A DNA stretch of 64,000 nt from Streptomyces coeruleorubidus (GTDB lineage Bacteria > Actinomycetota > Actinomycetes > Streptomycetales > Streptomycetaceae). Made by a program: the position numbers and the translations under genes. The stretch is from assembly GCF_008705135.1 (NCBI RefSeq), contig NZ_CP023694.1, positions 3,100,001-3,164,000 on the forward strand, in the 5' to 3' direction. The first letter of the stretch is position 1. Every line of letters begins with the position of its first letter. Positions 53,614 to 61,999 of the stretch are shown here, piece by piece. The notes beneath the pieces are model-generated. The model did not search any database, was not told where the DNA came from, and saw nothing but the letters and a program-made list of their open reading frames with translations.

Positions 53614-54747
53614 TCAGCCGCCGGAGGTGTCCAGCTCCGCTTCCTCGCCGACGCCCGCGCAGTCGTACGGGTCCTTCAGCCAGCCGTCCGGCAGCACCAC
53701 GCGGTTGTTGCCGGACGTACGGCCCCGGGGCCCGTCGGCGCCGGCGGGCCAGGGCTGGTCGAGGTCCAGCTCGTCGAGACCGGCCCGCAGCTCTTCGAGC
53801 GACGAGGTGATCGCGAGCCGCTTGCGCATCTCGGAACCGACCGCGAAGCCCTTCAGATACCAGGCGACATGCTTGCGGAAGTCGATCACGCCGCGGGACT
53901 CGTCGCCGATCCACTCGCCGAGCAGGCCGGCGTGCCGGACCATGACGTCGGCGACCTCCCGGAGGGCGGGCCGTGCGATGTCCTCCGAGCGCCCCTCGAA
54001 AGCGGCCACGAGGTCGGAGAACAGCCAGGGCCGCCCCAGGCACCCGCGCCCGACCACCACCCCGTCGCAGCCGGTCTCCCGCACCATCCGCAGGGCGTCC
54101 TCGGCCGACCAGATGTCGCCGTTGCCGAGCACGGGGATCTCCGGCACGTGCTCCTTCAGCCGGGCGATGGCGTCCCAGTCGGCGGTGCCGCCGTAGTGCT
54201 GGGCGGCGGTGCGGCCGTGCAGCGCGATGGATGTGACGCCCTCCTCGACGGCGATCCGGCCGGCGTCGAGGTAGGTGATGTGGTCGTCGTCGATGCCCTT
54301 GCGCATCTTCATCGTCACGGGCAGGTCGCCGGCGCCGCTGACCGCCTCGCGCAGGATGGCCCGCAGCAGGTTCCGCTTGTACGGGAGCGCGGATCCGCCG
54401 CCCTTGCGGGTCACCTTGGGCACCGGGCAGCCGAAGTTGAGGTCGATGTGGTCGGCGAGGTCCTCCTCCGCGATCATGCGGACGGCCTTGCCGACGGTCG
54501 CCGGGTCCACGCCGTAGAGCTGGATGGACCGGGGCCGCTCACTCGCGTCGAAGTGGATGAGCTGCATCGTCTTCTCGTTGCGCTCGACCAGCGCCCGCGT
54601 GGTGATCATCTCGCTCACGAACAGGCCCTTGCCACCACTGAACTCCCTGCACAGGGTGCGGAAGGGCGCGTTGGTGATCCCGGCCATGGGCGCCAGGACG
54701 ACGGGGGGCTGGACGGCGTGCGGACCGATCTGGAGGGGCGTGGACAT
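53614..54747 (-). CDS. dus: tRNA-dihydrouridine synthase
   Basis: The 377-residue FMN-dependent enzyme reduces uridines in the tRNA D-loop. TIM-barrel motifs are in order: VVLAPMAGITNAPFRTLC, SIQLYGVDPATV, DLNFGCPVPKVTRKGGGSAL (active-site Cys), ALHGRTAAQHYGG and PVLGNGDIWSAEDAL. The start ATG 54747 fits the family N terminus. The GGAGG upstream is unusually close (1 nt), so leaderless initiation is possible. Confidence 0.94.
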   Translation of the reverse strand: MSTPLQIGPHAVQPPVVLAPMAGITNAPFRTLCREFSGGKGLFVSEMITTRALVERNEKTMQLIHFDASERPRSIQLYGVDPATVGKAVRMIAEEDLADHIDLNFGCPVPKVTRKGGGSALPYKRNLLRAILREAVSGAGDLPVTMKMRKGIDDDHITYLDAGRIAVEEGVTSIALHGRTAAQHYGGTADWDAIARLKEHVPEIPVLGNGDIWSAEDALRMVRETGCDGVVVGRGCLGRPWLFSDLVAAFEGRSEDIARPALREVADVMVRHAGLLGEWIGDESRGVIDFRKHVAWYLKGFAVGSEMRKRLAITSSLEELRAGLDELDLDQPWPAGADGPRGRTSGNNRVVLPDGWLKDPYDCAGVGEEAELDTSGG

Positions 54748-54788
54748 GCCTCCATTGTGCCGTGCAATGAGATGGCAAAATTCATTAG

Positions 54789-54826
54789 TTAGGCACACTA
54801 TCGAAATGGGCGTACGATGGTCCGCA
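54789..54826 (+). promoter_or_regulatory. Possible promoter giving a leaderless MFS mRNA
   Basis: TTAGGC (54789-54794) and TACGAT (54813-54818) are spaced by 18 nt as -35 and -10 elements. Transcription would begin at or next to ATG 54826, and no RBS precedes that ATG. Confidence 0.4.
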
Positions 54827-56277
54827 TGCCCGAGCTCAGCCATCGCCGCCGGATGCTAGTGCTCGCGATCTGCTGCATGAGCCTGCTGATCGTGAGCCTC
54901 GACAACACGGTCCTGAACGTGGCCCTCCCCTCCATGCAGCGCGACCTGCACGCGAGCACCTCCGGCCTCCAGTGGACGATCGACGCCTACACCCTCGTCC
55001 TGGCCTCGCTGCTGATGCTCGCGGGCTCCACCGCCGACCGGATCGGCCGCAAGCGGGTCTTCATGGCGGGCCTGGTCGTCTTCACCCTCGGCTCGGTGCT
55101 GTGCTCCCTCGCACCGAACCTTCAGGCGCTGGTCGCCTTCCGGATGGTGCAGGCGGTGGGCGGCTCGATGCTGAACCCGGTCGCCATGTCGATCATCACC
55201 AACACCTTCACCGATCCGCGCGAGCGGGCCCGGGCGATCGGCGCGTGGGGCGCGGTCGTCGGCATATCGATGGCCGCCGGCCCGCTCGTCGGGGGTCTCC
55301 TGGTGGAGACGGTCGGCTGGCGCTCGATCTTCTGGATCAACCTGCCGGTGGGCCTGGCGGCACTGCTCCTCACCCTGCGCTTCGTCCCCGAGTCCCGCGC
55401 CGGCAGGGCCCGCCGCCCCGACCCGGTCGGCCAGGTCCTGGTGATCGCCCTGTTCGGCTCCCTGACATACGCGATCATCGAGGCGCCGAGCACGCCGTTC
55501 GCGTCGGTGGCCCCGCTGGCCGTCGTCGCCCTGGCCGCGCTCGCCGGCCTGCTGTGGTACGAGCCGCGCCGCGCGGAACCCCTGATCGACCTGCGCTTCT
55601 TCCGCTCGGCACCGTTCAGCGGGGCCACGGTCATCGCCATCAGCGCGTTCGCGGCACTCGGCGGCTTCCTGTTCCTGTCCACGCTGTACCTCCAGAACGT
55701 ACGCGGCCTGACCGCTCTGGAGGCGGGCCTGTGGATGCTGCCGATGGCGGCCCCGACGTTCCTGTGCGCCCCGCTCTCCGGCCGCCTGGTCGGCAGCCGG
55801 GGCCCGCGTCTGCCCCTGCTGATCGCGGGCTGCGCGATGACGGTGAGCGGCGTCCTCTTCGCGGCGTTCGAGGCCGAGACCTCGAACACCACCCTCTTCG
55901 CCGGGTACGTCCTCTTCGGCATCGGCTTCGGTTTCGTCAACGCGCCGATCACCAACACGGCGGTCTCCGGCATGCCGCGCGCCCAGGCGGGCGTCGCCGC
56001 GGCCGTCGCCTCCACCAGCCGCCAGCTCGGCCAGACGCTGGGGGTGGCTGTGGTGGGCGCGGTGCTCGCCGCCGGTGTGGGCGCGTCCCCGTACCGCGAG
56101 ATGTTCGTCTCGGCCGCCATGCCGGGCTGGTGGATCATCGCCGTGTGCGGTTTCGCCGTCCTGGCGTTGGGGGCGGTGACGAGCGGGCGGTGGGCCCGGG
56201 GGACTGCCGAACGGACGGCCGCGCGGCTGGAGTCGGCGGAGGTGCGGGATGCGGTGGGGGCTGCGGAGCGGGCCTGA
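54826..56277 (+). CDS. MFS drug exporter (DHA2, 14-helix type)
   Basis: The 483-residue transporter has DHA2 hallmarks: motif D1 IVSLDNTVLNVALPSMQRDL in helix 1, motif A LAGSTADRIGRKRVF, and motif C VGISMAAGPLVGGLLVETVG in helix 5. Hydrophobic segments fit 14 helices. Such pumps export drugs or metabolites by proton antiport. I prefer ATG 54826 over 54817, because the predicted promoter starts transcription there. It is divergent from dus; no regulator gene is adjacent. Confidence 0.88.
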   Translation: MPELSHRRRMLVLAICCMSLLIVSLDNTVLNVALPSMQRDLHASTSGLQWTIDAYTLVLASLLMLAGSTADRIGRKRVFMAGLVVFTLGSVLCSLAPNLQALVAFRMVQAVGGSMLNPVAMSIITNTFTDPRERARAIGAWGAVVGISMAAGPLVGGLLVETVGWRSIFWINLPVGLAALLLTLRFVPESRAGRARRPDPVGQVLVIALFGSLTYAIIEAPSTPFASVAPLAVVALAALAGLLWYEPRRAEPLIDLRFFRSAPFSGATVIAISAFAALGGFLFLSTLYLQNVRGLTALEAGLWMLPMAAPTFLCAPLSGRLVGSRGPRLPLLIAGCAMTVSGVLFAAFEAETSNTTLFAGYVLFGIGFGFVNAPITNTAVSGMPRAQAGVAAAVASTSRQLGQTLGVAVVGAVLAAGVGASPYREMFVSAAMPGWWIIAVCGFAVLALGAVTSGRWARGTAERTAARLESAEVRDAVGAAERA

Positions 56278-56301
56278 AGCGTCTACGAACGGTGAATCGC
56301 G

Positions 56302-56778
56302 TCATCGGACTACTCGCGCCCGGCGCGGTGGCCACACGACGAGAACGACCAAGCCGGTCACCTGTCGCGAAGGGATGCACCCGTACTCTCGCGAGTCGCG
56401 CGAAACCTGCCGGTTGTCCCCCAGTACGTAAAGACCGCCTGCCGGTACGTCAACGCGCTTCGGCTCGTAGCCGCCGTCCGCCAGGAAATCGTCACCGACG
56501 AGGATACTGTCCCCGCCTGTGGCGGCCACCCGCTTGACCATCCTGCGCCGGCTGCTTCCGCCCTCAGGGTTCTTGGCGTCAGCAGTGAAGACCACGATCT
56601 GGCCGCGAGCAGGGAAACACCGCGTCAGCACAGCCCTCCGGATCACCAGGAGCCGGTCATCGACAAGGAGCGTCGGCGCCATGGACTCAGATACCACGCG
56701 AACGAAATAAGTACATGAAGCAATAACTGAGAACGTCAGCGTCAATCCGGCCAGGTAAACAAGCTCCGCAGTGTGCAC
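56302..56778 (-). CDS. Small S26-family signal peptidase
   Basis: The 158-residue signal peptidase I has one N-terminal membrane helix (about 6-26), catalytic Ser32 in VVSESMAPTLL and Lys82 in RMVKRVAATGGDS. The conserved LYVLGDNRQVSRDSREYG region is present. There is no second membrane helix. It is shorter than the housekeeping LepB-type enzymes (~250-320), so it may serve special substrates. GTG 56778 follows AGGGAG. Base composition is lower in GC than the genes to its left. The neighbouring gene on the same strand is an unknown membrane-anchored protein. Confidence 0.88.
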   Translation of the reverse strand: MHTAELVYLAGLTLTFSVIASCTYFVRVVSESMAPTLLVDDRLLVIRRAVLTRCFPARGQIVVFTADAKNPEGGSSRRRMVKRVAATGGDSILVGDDFLADGGYEPKRVDVPAGGLYVLGDNRQVSRDSREYGCIPSRQVTGLVVLVVWPPRRARVVR

Positions 56779-56805
56779 TCATCACTCCCTGAGCCACCAA
56801 CCCTC

Positions 56806-56834
56806 GGAGGGCCGGCTTGGTCAGCCGACCCTCC
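56806..56834 (-). terminator. Hairpin between two minus-strand genes
   Basis: GGAGGGCCGGCT and AGCCGACCCTCC form a stem of 11 pairs with one internal mismatch and a 5-nt loop. It lies 22 nt after the stop of the unknown membrane protein and before the signal peptidase gene. Confidence 0.65.
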
Positions 56835-56855
56835 GGCACGGGCCCGCACGGCTCG

Positions 56856-57701
56856 TCAGCTCAGTGCCATCCTGAAGTCCGGGATGGCTGCGTGCTGGTC
56901 TTCTCCCACCCTGAAAACAGCGGAGGCTCGCCTCACCTGATATTTGACGTCCCCCAGAAGCACGGGCCCACTCGTCTGCGCCGAGAACGGAGCCGGAAGA
57001 AGACCCTCGTCGAATTCCTCGGGGGTGACGATGTCCAACTCGACGTGGGAGGCCGGTTCGGAGATCAGCCGGGTCAGCTCCAGCGGGAACCAGACCGAAT
57101 CCGTCTTGAAGGAGTAGTGCACACTGCCACCGGGCACGAAGTTGACGTACTCCGATGAGTCGGTCCGTGCGCTGTGGAAGTATGAACGGAGGAACAGGTC
57201 CTGCCGTCGGCCGTTAAAGACGATCACGGCACGCTGGAGTACCAGGCTGCAAGCCACGAACGATCCCGGATCAGAGACGTTCGGATGATCCACCAGCGTC
57301 ATGAAGATGCGGTGACCATTGTCGAGGTAGCTTTCGAATACGCTCAGGGCCTCGGGTTCCATTTCGATTCCATGGCGTTCCTGCCAGCGCACCAGTTCGT
57401 CAGGAGTCCAAGCCATGCTCGCGTTGAACACCTCGGATGTGCGAAGGTTCTCCAGGTACTTCTCCGGGTAGCCCGCCGGAATTCCTGGCCCAGTCACCTG
57501 CTCTACCCGCTCGAATATGCCACCGTTCCCCAGCTTCACCCGTGCCTCTTCGGGTGCGGGGCCCGCCCACGTGACAACGAGTCCGTCGTCGAAATGCATC
57601 GGCGCGTCGCCACACTTCAGGTCGGCATGGACAGACCGCGAAGAGCGGACCATCAAGCCGACCAGGATGATTGCCACGCACGTCATGATGACACCAAGCA
57701 T
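56856..57701 (-). CDS. Unknown membrane-anchored protein
   Basis: I do not recognise this 281-residue protein. A single N-terminal hydrophobic segment (MLGVIMTCVAIILVGLMV) is followed by a mixed soluble domain with few Cys and no known motif: FESYLDNGHRIFMTLVDHP, VPGGSVHYSFKTDSVWFPL, VELDIVTPEEFDEGLLPAPF. It is probably exported and tethered by the N-terminal segment. ATG 57701 is chosen because GGAGACGGAG lies upstream and the helix starts immediately; the open frame continues to 57812. Codon usage is less GC-biased than usual here, suggesting transfer. The signal peptidase next door may act with it. Confidence 0.65.
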   Translation of the reverse strand: MLGVIMTCVAIILVGLMVRSSRSVHADLKCGDAPMHFDDGLVVTWAGPAPEEARVKLGNGGIFERVEQVTGPGIPAGYPEKYLENLRTSEVFNASMAWTPDELVRWQERHGIEMEPEALSVFESYLDNGHRIFMTLVDHPNVSDPGSFVACSLVLQRAVIVFNGRRQDLFLRSYFHSARTDSSEYVNFVPGGSVHYSFKTDSVWFPLELTRLISEPASHVELDIVTPEEFDEGLLPAPFSAQTSGPVLLGDVKYQVRRASAVFRVGEDQHAAIPDFRMALS

Positions 57702-58190
57702 AGGAATTCTCCGTCTCCTGGCAGTCCGAATCCCCGCATCGGGAATTTCCTGGGACGCATACCACCGTAACTGCCGCCACCAGGGTCCGCATCTGCGCAG
57801 CGGACGCCTCACCGGTCCTCAAGAAGGTCGCGAACGGCGAATATGTAAGCGTCAATAATTGCCTATTTCACGCAGACTGGCCCAGCGCTGCGACCGTGCC
57901 GTGAAACGGCCCTGTTCCGACATGCAGGCGAGCGGAACTTCTCCTAGTGTGAATTTCACGCCGACTCAGATGTGATGTCGAGACGCATGTGCGCCATGGC
58001 GGCAGAGGTCATCGCAATCCGAGATCCGAGATCCGAGATCCGGGCAGAAGGCGCCGCGGCGACGGCGGAGTCCAACGTTCCGCGAGTCCGACACGGGATT
58101 GCCGGCGCGGGTAGACGCCGCGAACCGCTACAAGGCCGGTGTGGTCAGCCCGATGGAACACCCACCAGGAGTGCCCCGAGGAGTACCACC
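57702..58190. other. Intergenic region between divergent genes
   Basis: This 489-bp stretch between the unknown membrane protein and the heme peroxidase has no supported gene. It contains the perfect palindrome GTGAATTTCAC (57949-57959). TTTCACG recurs at 57867 and 57954, and GTGAAAC occurs at 57901, so a repeated TTTCAC half-site is possible. A tandem GATCCGA repeat lies at about 58020-58040. The peroxidase RBS CGAGGAG is at its right end. Confidence 0.5.
58018..58042 (+). repeat. Short tandem repeat GATCCGA
   Basis: The unit GATCCGA is repeated three times and followed by a fourth partial copy (GATCCGG). It lies about 150 nt upstream of the heme peroxidase start. Each unit contains GATC. 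Confidence 0.8.
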
Positions 58191-60041
58191 ATGAGCAGAC
58201 AACGCTCCCTCTTCCGCCGGTCCCGCTCCGCATCCGCGGCTGTTCCGCGGAGAATCGCCGGCGACCTCGCCGAGTATGTCGACCGGCGCATCGGCTGGGA
58301 CAAGCTGGCCGTGATTCCTGGCCTGGCGGTCCTCTTCGGGCTGCGCGTGAAGCTCCGGCAGGAGAACCTCCACGACACCACGCACCTGCCCTCGGTCAAC
58401 CTTCCCGATCCCGGGCCGAAGTCCGAGAAACACAAGGTCAACCGAAGCGCCGACGGCAGCTTCAACGACCTCGACGAGCCGCGGATGGGCATGGCGGGCA
58501 CGCGCTTCAACCGCAATGTCCCACTGGACAAGATCCCGTCGGCCACGCCCGAGGACGTGGTCTCCCGGCCCAACCCGCGGGAGGTCAGCCGAGCCCTGCT
58601 CACCCGTCACGAGTTGATCCCGGCCCAGTCGGTGAACTCCCTCATCTCCACCTGGCTGCAGTTCATGATCCGCGACTGGTTCAGCCACGGTACGAGTCCC
58701 GAGGACCGGCCCTGGGAAGTGCCCCTCATGGAAGACGATCCCTGGCCGGAGCGCCCGATGCGGATCACGCGGACACCCGACGACCCGACCCGGGACCCGC
58801 AGGCGGGTGCCGACATGCCCGACACGCGCGTCAACGTCTCCTCCCACTGGTGGGACGCGTCGCAGGTCTACGGGTCGAGTGACGCGGAGCAACGCCAACT
58901 GCGCACCGGTGAGATGGGCAGGCTGCGGCTGTGGGACGACGAGCAGACCCCGTTCCCCGACCCCTCTCGCGACCCGTCGCGGGTGCCCGGCTTCTGGCTG
59001 GGCCTGGTGCTGATGCAGAACCTGTTCGCCCAGGAACACAACGCCATCTGCGACCACTTGCACGCCGCGTATCCGTCCTGGGACGACGAGGAGCTGTTCC
59101 AGCGGGCGCGGCTCGTCAACTCCGCGCTCATCGCCAAGATTCACACCGTGGAGTGGACACCGGCTGTGATCAGCCATCCCACGACCGTCAAGGCCCTGCG
59201 AACCAACTGGTGGGGTCTCGCGGGGGAACGCGTCCACAACCTTCTTGGCCGGATCAGCGACAGCGAGCTCGTCAGCGGCATCCCCGGTGCCAAAACGGAT
59301 CAGTACGGCGCCCCGTTCGCCCTCACCGAGGAGTTCGTGGCCATCTACCGCATGCATCCACTGATCCGCGACGATTGGCACCTGCGCTCCGCCGCCGACG
59401 ACGAGACCCTGCGCCACTGCACCTTGCGCGACATCTCCGGACCCGAGGCGCTGAAGGTCCTCGAGACCACGAACATGGCCGACCTGCTCTACAGTTTCGG
59501 CACGCTCCACCCGGGCCTGGTCACCCTGCACAACTTCCCGAAGTTTCTCCAGGAGTTCCAGCGCCCCGACGGGCACCTGCAGGACCTCGCCGCCACCGAC
59601 ATCCTGCGCAGCCGGGAGCTGGGCGTCCCCCGCTACAACGAGTTCCGACGGCTTCTGCGGATGAAGCCCGCGGCAAGCTTCGAGGATCTGACAGACAACC
59701 CGGCGTGGGCCGAGGAGATCAAGCGGCTGTACGGGAACGACATCGAGAAGGTCGACCTGACGATCGGGATGTACGCCGAGAGGCTTCCGGCCGGGTTCAC
59801 CTTCAGCAACACCGCGTTCCGCATCTTCATCCTGATGGCTTCGGTCAGGATGAGCAGTGACCGCTTCTTCACCGCGTACTACACGCCGGAGGTGTACTCC
59901 AAGGCCGGAATGGCCTGGATCGACGACAACACCATGGCCACGGTGATCCTGCGGCACCACCCGGAGCTGCGCCCGGCCCTGGCGGGGCTGACCAATGCGT
60001 TCCTGCCCTGGCACACGGCACAGTCCGGCACGGGCGGTTGA
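58191..60041 (+). CDS. Animal-type heme peroxidase (COX/alpha-dioxygenase-like)
   Basis: The 616-residue protein belongs to the peroxidase-cyclooxygenase superfamily, closest in feel to plant and bacterial fatty-acid alpha-dioxygenases. The proximal-heme segment AIYRMHPLIRD has H389, with Y386 three residues before it, the position of the COX catalytic tyrosine. VNVSSHWWDASQVYGSS (calcium-loop region) and QNLFAQEHNAICDHL are conserved. The distal-His motif, usually HDW, reads FMIRDWFSH with Arg161 in that place. No signal peptide is apparent; a hydrophobic N-terminal segment (LAVIPGLAVLFGL) may bind membrane. It probably oxygenates fatty acids; peroxidase activity may be lost. RBS CGAGGAG precedes ATG 58191. 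Confidence 0.85.
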   Translation: MSRQRSLFRRSRSASAAVPRRIAGDLAEYVDRRIGWDKLAVIPGLAVLFGLRVKLRQENLHDTTHLPSVNLPDPGPKSEKHKVNRSADGSFNDLDEPRMGMAGTRFNRNVPLDKIPSATPEDVVSRPNPREVSRALLTRHELIPAQSVNSLISTWLQFMIRDWFSHGTSPEDRPWEVPLMEDDPWPERPMRITRTPDDPTRDPQAGADMPDTRVNVSSHWWDASQVYGSSDAEQRQLRTGEMGRLRLWDDEQTPFPDPSRDPSRVPGFWLGLVLMQNLFAQEHNAICDHLHAAYPSWDDEELFQRARLVNSALIAKIHTVEWTPAVISHPTTVKALRTNWWGLAGERVHNLLGRISDSELVSGIPGAKTDQYGAPFALTEEFVAIYRMHPLIRDDWHLRSAADDETLRHCTLRDISGPEALKVLETTNMADLLYSFGTLHPGLVTLHNFPKFLQEFQRPDGHLQDLAATDILRSRELGVPRYNEFRRLLRMKPAASFEDLTDNPAWAEEIKRLYGNDIEKVDLTIGMYAERLPAGFTFSNTAFRIFILMASVRMSSDRFFTAYYTPEVYSKAGMAWIDDNTMATVILRHHPELRPALAGLTNAFLPWHTAQSGTGG

Positions 60042-60188
60042 CGTTCCCCACGACGACGTCACCCTGCTCCACGCGTCTCACAACTGGATAACTCGCTGCC
60101 GGGCGAAGCCCTGTTGATGTTGGTCTTGCTGCACACTCCTTGCTGCGAGCAGACCGGATCCGCCGGGTTCCTGGACGCGGGAGGCGTC

Positions 60189-60395
60189 GTGGCGCACATC
60201 GACACCAGCAAGGTCAGCCGCTGGGACCAGCACGGGCGGGAGCACGTGGTGCGGGTGCAGCGCATCGGCGTGCAGCGCACGATCAGATGCGACACCTGCG
60301 GCTGGCGCAGAGGCGCCCAGTTCCTGCCCTGGCTGAAGGCGGAGGAACACCTGGCGGAGGCCCATCAGGCGACGGTGGACCCTACGGCGGCGTGA
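60189..60395 (+). CDS. Small zinc-finger-like protein
   Basis: The 68-residue protein has a C-x2-C ... H-x4-H pattern: C34, C37 (RCDTCGWRRG) and H54, H59 (EEHLAEAH), which could bind one zinc. The first half is charged and beta-like (REHVVRVQRIGVQRTI). Similar tiny proteins occur across Streptomyces without known function. GTG 60189 follows GGGAGG at 4 nt; upstream frame extension lacks an RBS. It stands between the peroxidase and the convergent acetyltransferase. Confidence 0.65.
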   Translation: MAHIDTSKVSRWDQHGREHVVRVQRIGVQRTIRCDTCGWRRGAQFLPWLKAEEHLAEAHQATVDPTAA

Positions 60396-60425
60396 ACGGC
60401 CGGGCGGGCCCCGGTAGTACGGGCC

Positions 60426-61283
60426 TCAGTAGAGGATCGAGGGCAGGTACGCCCCGTCGGGCTGGTTGTACAGGCCGATGGTCATCAGGCTCATCAGCTG
60501 CACGACCTTGAGGCCGTTGGCCAGGCACCACCTCAGCAGCACACTGTCGCTCACGGGGACGAGGATGCCCGGCCCGGCGAACTGCGGGGTCGCCGCGATC
60601 AGGGCCTGGAGGTCCGGGGTGGTCTCACCGACGGCATGCGCGAAGAAGGCCAGGTCGGTGGCGTACCCGGTGACGCGTCCCGCGCGCTCGACGACCCGGG
60701 CGGTGCCCTGTTTGAGCCCGTCGGCGACCTCGCCGCCCCGGTCGACGCCGTGGACCTGCCGGCACACGTCGTTGCAGGCGCCGAGGTCCGCGTCCGTGGC
60801 CTCCCGCACCGTGTAGCCGGGCAGCGCACGCCCGATCGGCGGGCCCTGGACACAGGCGACCGTGGCCCGGTGGACGAAGCCCATGCTGACGTACAGCGAG
60901 AACGACCTGTTGTGGTAGCCGGTCTGCAGCAGCCGGATGCCCGGCGCTCCTCGCTCGTCGGCCCGCTCCATCACGTCCCGCATCAGGCGGCGGCCCACGC
61001 CCGCGTTCTGCACGGTGGGGTCGACGGTGACGGGCCCGACCCCGACGACGGTCGAGCGTTCGTCGAGGAAGTTGCTGCCCACGATCCGCCCGTCGAGCTC
61101 GGCGACGACGCTGTAGAAACCGGGGTGCGTCAGGGCTCCCTCGATCACCGCGACACCCACGTCGGGCCTCGGGAAGTCGGGTGGGAACGCATGCTCCCCG
61201 GCGATGCCGGCGAAGGCCTCGTAGCAGATCCTTCCGCACTCCGCGGCGTCGTCCGCGGTGCCCTGGCGCAGTACGAGATCCAT
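60426..61283 (-). CDS. GNAT-family N-acetyltransferase
   Basis: The 285-residue protein has an N-terminal GNAT domain with the acetyl-CoA loop VDPTVQNAGVGRRLMRDVMERADERG (Q/RxxGxG/A form, about 92-117) and SLYVSMGFVHR. The C-terminal half (about 150-285) forms a second GNAT-like or substrate domain with GRVTGYATDLAFFAHAVG. The acceptor is unknown. ATG 61283 has GGGGAT upstream at proper distance, while ATG 61292 abuts the RBS. It is monocistronic on the minus strand. Confidence 0.87.
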   Translation of the reverse strand: MDLVLRQGTADDAAECGRICYEAFAGIAGEHAFPPDFPRPDVGVAVIEGALTHPGFYSVVAELDGRIVGSNFLDERSTVVGVGPVTVDPTVQNAGVGRRLMRDVMERADERGAPGIRLLQTGYHNRSFSLYVSMGFVHRATVACVQGPPIGRALPGYTVREATDADLGACNDVCRQVHGVDRGGEVADGLKQGTARVVERAGRVTGYATDLAFFAHAVGETTPDLQALIAATPQFAGPGILVPVSDSVLLRWCLANGLKVVQLMSLMTIGLYNQPDGAYLPSILY

Positions 61284-61386
61284 GATCGCCATCCCCTTCT
61301 TCGCGCCCCCCGCACGGCGACCCGCCCCTCCTTCCCATCCTGTGCCTCTGCTTGCCAGGGCGCATCCGGTAGATACGGCGATGCTT

Positions 61387-61974
61387 CTAGGGCCGCAGGC
61401 CTCGCACCAGCAGGTCGACGACCGCCCTGAAGTCGGCCTCGGCCCCCGGCTCCTCCCACTCCCGGGCATAACTGGGGTCGTGGAAGCGACCCGTCGCCTG
61501 GAAGACCGCGCGGGCCGTGGCCTGCGGGTCGGCGGCGGCGAAGTCGCCGGTCTCGACGCCGGCCTGGATGATGCGGGTGAGCTGTGACGTCAGGTCGGCG
61601 ATGTGCTCACCGACCGCCGCGCCGTTCTCGCCCGTGAGGACCGTGTACGTGGCGAACAGCTCCGGATCCCCGCCCGCCTTGCGGCGCTTCGCGGCGAACA
61701 GCGCGGCGAGCCAGTCCCGCAGCCGGGCCTCCGGGGCACCGTCCCCCGCGGCGATGCCCGACAGCTCCCCGGACGTGCGGTCCAGCCAGCGCTTGGTGAC
61801 CGCCTCGCGCAGCGCCGCCTTGGTGCGGAAGTGACGGTAAACGCTGCCGTGGCTGACGCCGAGCGCGCGGGCCACGTCCACCACGGTGGCCTTGGCCGGT
61901 CCGTGGCGGCGCAGCACATCCTCGGTCGCCTCGAGGATGCGCTCGGCGGTCAGAATCTCGCTGGTCGGTGCCAT
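61387..61974 (-). CDS. TetR-family transcriptional regulator
   Basis: The 195-residue repressor has an N-terminal TetR helix-turn-helix (ATVVDVARALGVSHGSVYRH, about 29-48) and a helical ligand domain with a TetR_C-type SoxR/AcrR-like pattern. It is the second gene after an aldo-keto reductase, 25 nt apart on the same strand. A 22-bp inverted repeat upstream of that reductase is the likely operator, giving autoregulation. Confidence 0.9.
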   Translation of the reverse strand: MAPTSEILTAERILEATEDVLRRHGPAKATVVDVARALGVSHGSVYRHFRTKAALREAVTKRWLDRTSGELSGIAAGDGAPEARLRDWLAALFAAKRRKAGGDPELFATYTVLTGENGAAVGEHIADLTSQLTRIIQAGVETGDFAAADPQATARAVFQATGRFHDPSYAREWEEPGAEADFRAVVDLLVRGLRP

Positions 61975-61999
61975 GCCCTGACCGTACCCGGAGCCCGGT

